From a virus: DNA of 25,040 nt. The stretch spans positions 1 to 25,040 of IMG/VR virus record IMGVR_UViG_3300045974_000076. The stretch is one strand, 5' to 3'. A program made the translations under genes and the position numbers. This document shows, piece after piece, positions 14,556-21,416 of this stretch. The notes below the pieces were generated by a model. The model saw nothing but the letters and a program-made list of their open reading frames with translations. It ran no database searches and was not told the origin of the DNA. Within the stretch, counting starts at the first letter, position 1; every line of letters begins with the position of its first letter.

Positions 14556-16505
14556 TTATGAGGTGCGACCAGCGGCAGCACGACGAGAGGGCGGTTGACC
14601 GAGGGTTCCTTGTGCGGCCTTGTTGTCCATGACACGGCCCGCAACCTCACCGGCATTCGGCCAGGCGTGGGCTTCCAGGACTTCAATCTCATCAATGGCC
14701 TGCATTGCGAACAAGGTGTCAGCCTCTGCGGCACGGGCACCACGAGAAGTCGGCCGTTCCGATCCGGCATCGGCACGGACCATGAAGCGGACGGGGACAG
14801 GCTGGGCTTCCTTGGTGATGTCGCCCGGCTTGTAGTCCATGTAAAAGTGCATGGACTTGAGAGCGAGGGCGGTGTCCTTGCCACCTTCACCGGACAGCAT
14901 CACGATGCGAGGCTCCGTGTAGAACTCGGCATTGTTCGCCGCCATCTTGTTGCAGACCGACTTGAGCATCCGTTCCAAGTTGCGGAGGATGGCACGCACA
15001 CGGACAAACGCACCGTCCTGCACGGTGTCGATGGTGCCCTGTGCGTTACGCCCACCAGGCATCACACCACGCATGATGGCAGCCAGACCGGCAATCGACT
15101 CCATCTTGGTTTCCAGGTATTGCAGGAGTTGGAAGGTGTCCGGGTGGAGTTGTGGGGGTGCCAGCCAGGACGTGTCGTTGGGTGAACCGGTCATTCGACC
15201 ACCGGGTCGGTTCGACATGGTGGTCTGTCGCACCCCTGCACGGGCCGCTTGGAGTAGAATGGGGTTGCCCAACAGCATGATGTTGTGTTCGATCTGGGCA
15301 AGGAGTCGGTTGATTGACTGCTGGGGTGACGCAAGGAACTGGACCAGAGAAGCCCCGTACCATTCGCCGGTATCGAACATCACCATCTTGTCGTAGGGGT
15401 GGGTGTTGAATCCGTAGATTTCGTCGGCGTACTTGTCCATCAGGATCGTGTCCCCACAAACAACCGTGCACTTCCATCGGTCAGTGACTCGGGCAGTTCC
15501 GTTCTCCATGCCTTCGGTGTCAATCTCATGGGTGCGGGTCCAGCATTCGATGACCAGGACTACCGGGTCGTCGGTGACCAGTGCCTCGGTGCTGCGGGCT
15601 GACGGCGTGAACCGGGTGCTGCCATACCCACCGGAGCCGTCTGCGAGGGCAGAGTACCGGACTCGGGGACCGACGTTGTTCAGCAAGTCGTCGGTCCTGT
15701 GCGGGGCTTGATCCACGTCTTCATAGCGGCGGGTGGAGATGGTCTTCATTGCCCCCGGCCATGCCCGGTCCACGTCATCGACCGTCATGATCTTCGCTTC
15801 GATGATGTAGTTTGCCTGCTCCATGGTGCGGGCATACGGGTCGGGGTAGATGGTGAACGGGTCGACACGACGGAACGCCGAATCGCCAAGGCCGTCTGCC
15901 AGCCACGGCTCCCAGGTACACTTGGTGTACCCGATACCGTAGGTGCCCACGTCCCAAAGCACCCGTTCGATTTCCGCATCCAGGTTGTTGACCGAGAACG
16001 ACGACGAGAGAGTCGCATTCATGTGTTCGGCAATCTTGTCGGCGTGCTGCCATTGCGGGGAGAACGGGACCATCGACGGGGTTGTCTCAAAGGACGGGCG
16101 CTGGTCAGTCATCCATGCAGTCATGGAGGCCAACAGCGGCCAGATGTTGGAGACTTCCGGTGTGGGCATCCAAGGCTCGGCCTTCATGGTCCACGTCTTG
16201 TTGTTCAGAATCTTGTACGACGACCGCCACTGAGCCACCATGTTCCGCTTGGCATCACGGGCACGATAGAACAACGCATTGACTGTGGCGATCTTCTGCT
16301 GAGTCTTGAGGTAGGCAGTCTCAGCCTTGTTCTCTGCCATCAATGCCCCACGAACCTCAGCCGGGGTCATCTTCTTGGCCTTCGTGGACGGTCCACCAGA
16401 CAGCATCCCCGTGTCCATCATCCCCGGCGCATTGCCAGGAGACATGCCCGGTTGAGAACCCGGCATCGACATGCTGGCAGGCGGGGGAGTATCGAGCATC
16501 GTCAT
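14556..16505 (-). CDS. Portal protein
   Basis: From an ATG at 16505 this is a 649 aa protein. The frame is open to 16562, but that segment contains the hairpin region and G/C-rich non-coding sequence. A GTG two codons earlier is the alternative start, and no strong ribosome site is visible. Residues 1-55 are Pro/Gly/Met-rich. A helical and beta body follows, with WYGASLVQFLASPQQSINRL (about residues 380-400), the W/Y-G-x-S…Q…IN motif typical of portals at the wing, and TMSNRPGGRMTGSPNDTSWL followed by a long helix with YLETKMESIAGLAAIMRGVM. The size matches podovirus-type portals. It forms the dodecameric ring through which DNA is packaged and ejected. Confidence 0.92.
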   Translation of the reverse strand: MTMLDTPPPASMSMPGSQPGMSPGNAPGMMDTGMLSGGPSTKAKKMTPAEVRGALMAENKAETAYLKTQQKIATVNALFYRARDAKRNMVAQWRSSYKILNNKTWTMKAEPWMPTPEVSNIWPLLASMTAWMTDQRPSFETTPSMVPFSPQWQHADKIAEHMNATLSSSFSVNNLDAEIERVLWDVGTYGIGYTKCTWEPWLADGLGDSAFRRVDPFTIYPDPYARTMEQANYIIEAKIMTVDDVDRAWPGAMKTISTRRYEDVDQAPHRTDDLLNNVGPRVRYSALADGSGGYGSTRFTPSARSTEALVTDDPVVLVIECWTRTHEIDTEGMENGTARVTDRWKCTVVCGDTILMDKYADEIYGFNTHPYDKMVMFDTGEWYGASLVQFLASPQQSINRLLAQIEHNIMLLGNPILLQAARAGVRQTTMSNRPGGRMTGSPNDTSWLAPPQLHPDTFQLLQYLETKMESIAGLAAIMRGVMPGGRNAQGTIDTVQDGAFVRVRAILRNLERMLKSVCNKMAANNAEFYTEPRIVMLSGEGGKDTALALKSMHFYMDYKPGDITKEAQPVPVRFMVRADAGSERPTSRGARAAEADTLFAMQAIDEIEVLEAHAWPNAGEVAGRVMDNKAAQGTLGQPPSRRAAAGRTS

Positions 16506-16564
16506 AGCCACGGACCCTACCACGCAGGGGCGTCCCGCCCCCGCACCCCTTGGACCCCACAATG

Positions 16565-16597
16565 GAGAGGCCCCCCACCGCTGGCAGGGGGCCTCTC
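16565..16597. terminator. Strong hairpin between zinc-ribbon gene and portal
   Basis: There is a perfect 11-base inverted repeat: gagaggccccc at 16565-16575 pairs with gggggcctctc at 16587-16597, with an 11-base loop. It lies in the only sizeable gap of the packaging genes, between the stop at 16650 and the portal start at 16505. Neither side has a T-tract, so a classical intrinsic terminator is doubtful. Attenuation, RNA processing or mRNA stabilisation between packaging and head genes are alternatives. Confidence 0.6.
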
Positions 16598-16649
16598 AAC
16601 ACCGGCAGGTGCGACAAAGGAACTCGTCACCCAGGACGTTACCAGGTCG

Positions 16650-17009
16650 TCACACCGTGGGCAACCCCTGTTTGTGACGCTGCCGGTTCGTTGCATCCAT
16701 CCCCTCATCGGTCACACCCAACTTCGCCTTGTCTGTCGGATCGACCCGCTCAAACTTGTGAGCCATACCCGTCCGCAAACTGACGATATCAGACTCCCGT
16801 TTCAGAGCCTCATCGAACTGTTGGTTGGAACTGATCGGCCTGTTGAGGGTCTTGTTCCAATGCTCCTGCATCTGGGCTTCGGTACGGATGATGAACAGAC
16901 GGCGCAATTCCCCGGTGCAATCAGGACCAATGCAGGCACCCAATGTGTCACCCCGATACTTGGAATCATGCGTCAACCCACAGGTACGGCACTTGTATGC
17001 GTAGATCAT
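16650..17009 (-). CDS. Zinc-ribbon protein (FmdB-like N-terminus)
   Basis: This is a 119 aa protein. The ATG at 17009 overlaps the large-terminase stop as ATGA. The N-terminus has a probable zinc ribbon with Cys at 7, 10, 26 and 31 (IYAYKCRTCGLTHD, then GACIGPDCTGELRRLF), the layout of FmdB-type regulators and of small phage proteins encoded near terminase. The remaining about 80 residues are polar and helical (RTEAQMQEHWNKTLNRPIS) with a basic end. It may bind nucleic acid or assist packaging. Tight coupling to terminase supports a role linked to packaging or head assembly, but the function is not established. Confidence 0.85.
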   Translation of the reverse strand: MIYAYKCRTCGLTHDSKYRGDTLGACIGPDCTGELRRLFIIRTEAQMQEHWNKTLNRPISSNQQFDEALKRESDIVSLRTGMAHKFERVDPTDKAKLGVTDEGMDATNRQRHKQGLPTV

Positions 17010-18835
17010 TCTTCCTCCATTTCACGACGCCATGCGGGAATCCCCATGTCATCTTCCGGTTTGTCATCGGTAGTCTGAATTGTGGCAGCCACCTTCTCAT
17101 TCACTTCCTTCACCAATTGCAGATGCGACTCATCCCGTGTGTATGCCGGTAATGGGGGTTCGATGAAATGGGTGGCCACAGCGATCCCCAATGCCATCAC
17201 ACAGTCATCGAAGAAACTGCCGTCACCATTCATGAACCCACCACTGTCGTCAGTCACATAGTCTTTGAGTTCCGTGAACGTCTGCTCATCATGGATCAAC
17301 AGACCATAGGTGGACTGTCCGATCTTCGTCAGGGGCGCAGCAAAGTTGTTGACCAACTGGCCGATAGCAAGATGTTTGGTGGACCTGTTTGTCCGCCAAC
17401 CAAACACGTCCTCACTGACCTTACCTGGCGTGTTTGTCACCTTCTGCGAGTTCCAGACGAAAGGATAGTTCGCACCCAACAGGTGACCCACCGTCGCATA
17501 TCCCGGACCTTCTGCCTCCGGTGCGATGAGGGCGTCATTGTACCACTCACCCAGAAGAAACAGTTGCTTCCCGAACTCAATCGGATCAACATGGGCGGAG
17601 AATACTGCCGCCTGTTCCAGAGTCCTACGGTTGATGACTTGCCCGCACGCCTTGTCGCCAGCAGTAGTGTGAGTAGGGTCCGCACCCAACTGGTAGATAC
17701 CCCACGACTGGTCAGCGGACGGTGACCGGTACACCTTGAGGGCACCGTGCGGGTTCTCAAAGAACTGTACCTTCCGTCCGACCCGCTTGAGGTCACCAAC
17801 CTTCGGTTTGATTGGCTGATAGTGGGCGAGAAGATCGTTGAGGCGGAACACGTTACGTCCTGTGGAAAGGAACGCCTCATGCGGGGTTGTGGGATACTCC
17901 TGCTTGAACTTGTCCAATGATCCTTGGCAGAGGTTGACGATGGCCCAACGACGCCATAGAAGCCGTGCCTCACTGATACCCATTCCGATGAGTTTGCGTT
18001 CGTCAGCATCCGGGTCTTTCAAGTTGGTGTACTTGCCACGTTCCTGTCGAGGAATGTTCTTGGCAATGTACTCGGGATGGATATGCCACGGGAAGAACAT
18101 GGGGGTGAACTCTGACCGGGAGGCTTCCGCATCCAACCAGGTGGAGTGGAAGAAGTTGCCGATACCGTTCGCCGTCGACTCGTAGAAGATGGCGGTCAGA
18201 CCGATGGACGGGATCGCTTGACGTAGACCCGTGATGAGTTCCGACGGGTTGTCCCAGAACGCCACCTCCGAAGCGTGCATGGCGTGAAGCGTCTTAGAAC
18301 GACCGGCTCCAACGTTCTTGGCAGTGGCCACCACAATGTTCGAGCCGAGGTCTGACCATGCCAGTTGCTTACGACCGTTGTACTGTTCCTCATGAAACCT
18401 CCTGAACGGGTATGTGGTCCAATACCGCTTGGTCATACCCAAGATGTGTTCTGCCGATTCGGCTTCATGGGAGATGATGAGGGATTGGAAGTCCTGGTAC
18501 AAGATGCTGAGGGCGAAGATGATGGCCTCAATGACCGTCGATTGCCCCATCTGACGGGCCTTGAGGACAATGATACGGATTTGCCCGTACTCAAACAGTT
18601 GCCTTTCTGCCTCATCAATCAGCCGTTCTTGAGCGAAGTTGATGACATCGCCAAACCTGCGGGTACCACGATCCTTGGTGAGTACCTTGAGTTCGTAGAT
18701 GATAGGCCGGAGTTGGATACGGGTACCCTTGAAGAACCCAATAGGGTCAACCTCCGCCCCGATATCCGGGTGCAAGTCCCCGGCCAGGGAGATGGGTTGA
18801 TCCTCGTCCAGAACGGAGTAGACAATTGCTGCCAT
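17006..18835 (-). CDS. terL: Terminase large subunit
   Basis: This is a 609 aa protein, ATG at 18835. The ATPase half shows a Walker A-like KARQMGQST (92-100), a Walker B region ending in the catalytic acidic residue (MHASEVAFW, 186-194) and the coupling motif YESTANG (218-224). A conserved HEAFLSTG (319-326) precedes the nuclease half, where the RNase H-like acidic residues can be assigned to GADP (D386), APEAEG (E440/E442) and FFDDC (D543/D544). It drives ATP-dependent DNA packaging through the portal and cuts the concatemer. The length is at the upper end for the family. It couples to the zinc-ribbon gene by ATGA overlap. Confidence 0.95.
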   Translation of the reverse strand: MAAIVYSVLDEDQPISLAGDLHPDIGAEVDPIGFFKGTRIQLRPIIYELKVLTKDRGTRRFGDVINFAQERLIDEAERQLFEYGQIRIIVLKARQMGQSTVIEAIIFALSILYQDFQSLIISHEAESAEHILGMTKRYWTTYPFRRFHEEQYNGRKQLAWSDLGSNIVVATAKNVGAGRSKTLHAMHASEVAFWDNPSELITGLRQAIPSIGLTAIFYESTANGIGNFFHSTWLDAEASRSEFTPMFFPWHIHPEYIAKNIPRQERGKYTNLKDPDADERKLIGMGISEARLLWRRWAIVNLCQGSLDKFKQEYPTTPHEAFLSTGRNVFRLNDLLAHYQPIKPKVGDLKRVGRKVQFFENPHGALKVYRSPSADQSWGIYQLGADPTHTTAGDKACGQVINRRTLEQAAVFSAHVDPIEFGKQLFLLGEWYNDALIAPEAEGPGYATVGHLLGANYPFVWNSQKVTNTPGKVSEDVFGWRTNRSTKHLAIGQLVNNFAAPLTKIGQSTYGLLIHDEQTFTELKDYVTDDSGGFMNGDGSFFDDCVMALGIAVATHFIEPPLPAYTRDESHLQLVKEVNEKVAATIQTTDDKPEDDMGIPAWRREMEEE

Positions 18836-18837
18836 TA

Positions 18838-18849
18838 GTAGGTACCTAC
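18838..18849. promoter_or_regulatory. 12-base palindrome at the terminase ribosome site
   Basis: The perfect palindrome gtaggtacctac spans the gap between the small-terminase candidate's stop and the large-terminase start, and includes the AGG that would serve as ribosome site. The GGTACC core also occurs in the palindrome at 20490-20501. It could be an operator or simply a chance feature. No protein partner is known. Confidence 0.3.
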
Positions 18850-19166
18850 ACTGCCTTGAGCGACACCGGCATGGTTTCCACGCTGTGCTCGCCCCTAAGC
18901 GTGGCCCTCATCCGGTCATAGGCGGCACGTTCCTCGGCCTCTGCTTCGCTCTGGGCGACGGTGTTCATCGCTGCGAGCATCTGAGGAAGGATCGCCTTGG
19001 TCAGTGCGATCTTGTCTGCCGGTGCCCCGGTCCTCATTACCAGGCGTTGATACTTGATGATGTCCTGGATCAAACCTGACAGTTCATCCTTGATGACTTG
19101 ATTGTCTGCTACGACCCCTGCGGCCAGTTCGGCAATCTGCTGGTTGCGCTGGTTACTGTTCGCCAT
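18846..19166 (-). CDS. Small terminase subunit candidate
   Basis: The ATG at 19166 follows AGGAG and gives 106 aa. An in-frame ATG 54 bases earlier would lie further inside the upstream gene and lacks a ribosome site. The protein is wholly helical in appearance: MANSNQRNQQIAELAAGVVA, then DELSGLIQDIIKYQRLVMRT, a central ADKIALTKAILPQMLAAM helix and an acidic coiled segment (AQSEAEAEERAAYDRMRATL). Small helical proteins directly before terL are commonly the DNA-recognition subunit. No clear helix-turn-helix is seen, so the call rests mostly on synteny and size. It overlaps the upstream gene's end by 14 bases. Confidence 0.8.
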   Translation of the reverse strand: MANSNQRNQQIAELAAGVVADNQVIKDELSGLIQDIIKYQRLVMRTGAPADKIALTKAILPQMLAAMNTVAQSEAEAEERAAYDRMRATLRGEHSVETMPVSLKAV

Positions 19167-19587
19167 CAGTGGGGACTCCTGCTGCGGCCAAGTAGGCGGT
19201 GGTATCGACGTAGTAGACACGCACGAAGATCATCCCCTGTTGGCTTGCGGCATGGGCTTCGGCTACATCATGGACGTATTCCAGTGGGACGTTCAGGGTT
19301 GATGAACACCAACCTGACGCCCCTAGTTGGGTGTGGCTGATCTTGGCGGCAATGTCACACAGATGGGTGACATCTTGAGCGACATCATCGAAGGGAATCT
19401 TTGGCATCTTGGACACGGACAGAGCCTTGCCGGAACTCCCTGACGTAGTGAGATGGGCGGTATCCGAGTCTTTATTGCGGGCACGTTGGGCACGCTTACC
19501 TTCCTTCCCTGTGGACGAATCCCGTGTCTGACCGGATTCGCTAGTGGCCTGTTTGCCCCCGGTAGTGCGGCGTGCAGCGAGAGCCAT
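19153..19587 (-). CDS. Unknown protein with basic disordered N-terminus
   Basis: This is a 144 aa protein. The ATG at 19587 shares one base with the upstream stop (TGATG). Residues 1-60 are rich in Arg, Lys, Ser, Thr and Gly (ARRTTGGKQATSESGQTRDS), probably disordered and possibly nucleic-acid-binding. Residues 60-144 look folded: KIPFDDVAQDVTHLCDIAAK, then ASGWCSSTLNVPLEYVHDVA and GMIFVRVYYVDTTAYLAAAG. No family is recognised. Its place between the Tad2-like gene and the packaging genes gives no firm clue. It could be a DNA-binding packaging accessory or another host-interaction factor. Confidence 0.8.
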   Translation of the reverse strand: MALAARRTTGGKQATSESGQTRDSSTGKEGKRAQRARNKDSDTAHLTTSGSSGKALSVSKMPKIPFDDVAQDVTHLCDIAAKISHTQLGASGWCSSTLNVPLEYVHDVAEAHAASQQGMIFVRVYYVDTTAYLAAAGVPTDGEQ

Positions 19588-19805
19588 CAGACAATCACCC
19601 AGTCTTCTGCCAACATGTCGGCTTGGGATGCAAGCCAGCCAGGTTGTGTCACACCTTGGGCCGTGTGCATGGCCAGATAAGGCTCATCGTCACCGATTGC
19701 GGGCCTCATCCACACGTACATGCCCCGACCGTTCCATCCTTCACGCCGAACACGGGAACCGGTCTTCATTGCCCGCAATGCATCACCGAAGTCTAGGGGG
19801 TGCAT
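19587..19805 (-). CDS. tad2: Tad2-like (DUF2829) anti-Thoeris protein candidate
   Basis: From an ATG at 19805 this is a 72 aa protein. A GTG at 19808 in GTGA overlap is the alternative start. Nearly the whole sequence matches the DUF2829 pattern: LDFGDALRAMKTGSRVRREG (4-22), the hallmark REGWNGRGMYVW (21-32), and PGWLASQADMLAEDWVIV (55-72) closing the domain. Members of this family, including Tad2 of phage SPO1, are small multimeric sponges that bind cyclic ADP-ribose-type signals made by Thoeris TIR proteins. The middle loop (residues 33-54) is compact compared with longer members. The gene is coupled on both sides within the packaging operon. Family membership is confident; activity, ligand range (gcADPR or cyclic dinucleotides) and host system are inferred. 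Confidence 0.88.
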   Translation of the reverse strand: MHPLDFGDALRAMKTGSRVRREGWNGRGMYVWMRPAIGDDEPYLAMHTAQGVTQPGWLASQADMLAEDWVIV

Positions 19806-20287
19806 CACGGCACCATCGACTTCAAGCCAGGAATGCCGAACGGGTTGTCCGGGTCGAAGTCCGGGTCGGCCTCATGCTCGTAACCCATGTCCACGGACGG
19901 CCGATTCGTCGGGGGATCGGCCAGAATCATGTCCGTGTGGTCCCATCCGGCAGTCTCTTTGCCTTCATCCATGGTGGGCATGGCGAATGACATGGCATTC
20001 ACCCCGGTATCGACCAGCATTGGGGGCGGTGATAGCACCGTCTTGACCGTGGATTCAATCGTGGCATGGATTCTGGCAGTGGAATCAGCCAAACTGGCCA
20101 GCATTTGGTCCATTTGCTTGGGTGCCTGAGACTGCATCTTGACAGCCTGCGTGACCATCGCCTGAGCCTGGCCGAGCATCTGCTGATTGGCCTCATTTAC
20201 CCTCTTGAGCAGGGACAATACGACCAGAACGGCACCCACAAGGAGCAGAACAAGCACTACGAGTACGGTAGCAACTAGGTAAATCAT
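19805..20287 (-). CDS. Membrane-anchored coiled-coil protein
   Basis: From an ATG at 20287 this is a 160 aa protein. An in-frame ATG 18 bases upstream is possible, and neither has a clear ribosome site. Residues 1-27 (MIYLVATVLVVLVLLLVGAV…) form one strong membrane helix. The next about 75 residues are helical and Gln/Met/Ala-rich (RVNEANQQMLGQAQAMVTQA), suggesting a coiled coil. The C-terminal half is acidic and Pro-rich (EADPDFDPDNPFGIPGL). The N-terminal anchor with a long soluble helix recalls spanin-like or membrane-tether proteins, but no lipobox or partner gene is visible. It is the first gene of the minus-strand operon, beside the divergent control region. The function is unknown. Confidence 0.78.
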   Translation of the reverse strand: MIYLVATVLVVLVLLLVGAVLVVLSLLKRVNEANQQMLGQAQAMVTQAVKMQSQAPKQMDQMLASLADSTARIHATIESTVKTVLSPPPMLVDTGVNAMSFAMPTMDEGKETAGWDHTDMILADPPTNRPSVDMGYEHEADPDFDPDNPFGIPGLKSMVP

Positions 20288-20623
20288 GGGGTCACAGTAC
20301 CACATAGAGTCTGGGGGTGCTACTACCACCATGGGTCGGTTGCGGACTGCGCCCTCCCCCTGCCCCGGAACTTCGATGGGCAAATTGGGATCTTGTAGAC
20401 GCCATGGCGTCATGTCATGGGTCCACTGTCTGCCTACTGTCCACCAAGGCAGGAGGGTTACCCTTCCCTGGCAGGATGGCAGACAGTGAAGGGGTACCCC
20501 TAGAGTGTGGAAATAGTGCCCGTGACCAGGGTCTTTAGGAAATTCCTTGACAGTCGACCGGCAGTCATGAGACAGTACCGATGTCGCCGAAACAACTCGG
20601 CACATTCCAACAGGAGACAAGTC
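20288..20623. promoter_or_regulatory. Divergent control region with nested palindromes
   Basis: This 336-base stretch between oppositely oriented gene sets contains no convincing gene. It holds a 14-base palindrome (gacgccatggcgtc, 20398-20411), an 11-base inverted repeat with arms cactgtctgcc (20424-20434) and ggcagacagtg (20478-20488), and a 12-base palindrome (aggggtacccct, 20490-20501). The motif tacccctagag at 20495-20505 recurs at 21632-21642. A TTGACA box follows at 20547. The arrangement suggests regulator binding between divergent promoters. I could not find a convincing minus-strand promoter. Confidence 0.55.
20547..20576 (+). promoter_or_regulatory. Possible sigma70-type promoter for the plus-strand genes
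   Basis: A perfect TTGACA lies at 20547-20552. At an 18-base spacing there is GACAGT (20571-20576), which matches the -10 consensus at only three of six positions, so the call is tentative. It points toward the gene starting at 20624. The same ten bases ttgacagtcg recur at 21847-21856 before the next operon, suggesting a shared control element whether or not both are -35 boxes. Confidence 0.4.
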
Positions 20624-21313
20624 ATGTCAACGCTCGACACAATCACATTCGATCCCAAGGCAGCGGTAAACAGCGGTATCGTCTTCCCGCAAGGGGCACC
20701 CACTGCCAAGGCTGCCAAGGATGACAACGGCAAGTGGAACAACGCCTACCTTGCACCAACGGCAGTCACCAAGGCAGCCGATGGCAGCGTGTCCATCCCT
20801 GGTGTGGTCATCCTGGTCACGTCGACCGGGGCTGCCACCCCTGCCACAGTGACAGGATTCCTCAAGGTGTCCACCAATGGCAACTACCTGGTCACCATCG
20901 CCCGGCAGAAAGATGCCATCACCGCCACTGCCAAGGCAGCCAGGGCCGAAGCGAACACGGCAGCCAAGGCAGCCTGGAAGACCAACGGCCCCACTGCCCC
21001 GGCAGCCATCGTCGCCCCGGTCGTCACCATCGCCGGACAGGCAGCCACGGCCCCGGCAGTCACGGCCCCGGCAGTCACGGTCGCCCCGACCAAGGCAGAG
21101 CAGGCAGTCGAGCAGGCAGGCAGTCGGCACAACCTGACGGCAGCCGACATCGCCATGCTGAGGGAATCGGGTTTCGGCCTCGGTGCCATCATGGACATGC
21201 TCAGCGGCAAGCCTGACACGGCCCCGGCAGTCACGGCCCCGGCAGTCACCATCGCCAAGGGGTCGACCCCTGCCAAGACCGGCAAGGCAGGAACCCTCGC
21301 ACCGAAGGTGTGA
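20624..21313 (+). CDS. Ala/Pro-rich protein with repeats, unknown function
   Basis: This is a 229 aa protein; CAGGAGACAAG precedes the ATG at 20624. Residues 1-95 look like a small beta-rich domain (SGIVFPQGAPT, KWNNAYLAPTAVTKAADGSV, GFLKVSTNGNYLVTIARQKD). A helical Ala-rich stretch (ATAKAARAEANTAAKAAWK) follows, then Ala/Pro/Val linkers with TAPAVTAPAVT at 142-152 and again at 199-209. Between the linkers sits a compact helical motif, LTAADIAMLRESGFGLGAIM (171-190) plus DMLSG. The linker DNA carries four copies of a 15-base repeat that also builds the terminator just downstream. Not recognised as a known family. As the first rightward gene and a highly soluble protein, it may be an early or DNA-associated factor. 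Confidence 0.85.
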   Translation: MSTLDTITFDPKAAVNSGIVFPQGAPTAKAAKDDNGKWNNAYLAPTAVTKAADGSVSIPGVVILVTSTGAATPATVTGFLKVSTNGNYLVTIARQKDAITATAKAARAEANTAAKAAWKTNGPTAPAAIVAPVVTIAGQAATAPAVTAPAVTVAPTKAEQAVEQAGSRHNLTAADIAMLRESGFGLGAIMDMLSGKPDTAPAVTAPAVTIAKGSTPAKTGKAGTLAPKV

Positions 21314-21334
21314 CAGGCAAGGCAAGACCAGACA

Positions 21335-21360
21335 CGGCCCCGGCAGCGATGCCGGGGCCG
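21335..21360 (+). terminator. Terminator hairpin 1, 11-base perfect stem
   Basis: The arm cggccccggca (21335-21345) pairs perfectly with tgccggggccg (21350-21360) around a GCGA loop, a stable GNRA tetraloop, followed by ttctgt. It lies 21 bases after the stop of the Ala/Pro-rich gene. The strong GC stem and a following T-containing run support rightward intrinsic termination. Confidence 0.8.
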
Positions 21361-21384
21361 TTCTGTATCCCAAGACAGGCAGAA

Positions 21385-21416
21385 CGGCCCCGGCAGTCAA
21401 TCGACTGCCGGGGCCG
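21385..21416. terminator. Terminator-like hairpin 2, 14-base perfect stem
   Basis: The arm cggccccggcagtc (21385-21398) pairs perfectly with gactgccggggccg (21403-21416) over a four-base loop (aatc). It lies 24 bases after hairpin 1 and shares its stem sequence. No T-tract follows on the plus strand (ctggcatt), so it may back up hairpin 1, stabilise RNA, or act as a cruciform or protein site. Confidence 0.6.

Noticed and set aside
15699-17078. 459-codon plus-strand open frame
   Set aside because: It runs antisense across the portal, a hairpin and the zinc-ribbon gene. Its Arg/His-rich composition is typical of a shadow frame.
20545-20560. Stoperator-like site resembling those of cluster A mycobacteriophages
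   Set aside because: The resemblance is limited to the TTGACAG core shared with a -35 box. Only two copies are seen and no repressor gene is present.
20627-21400. 257-codon minus-strand open frame
   Set aside because: It is antisense to the Ala/Pro-rich gene and passes through both hairpins. Repeated GDGDCRGRD arises from the reverse of the GC-rich repeat.
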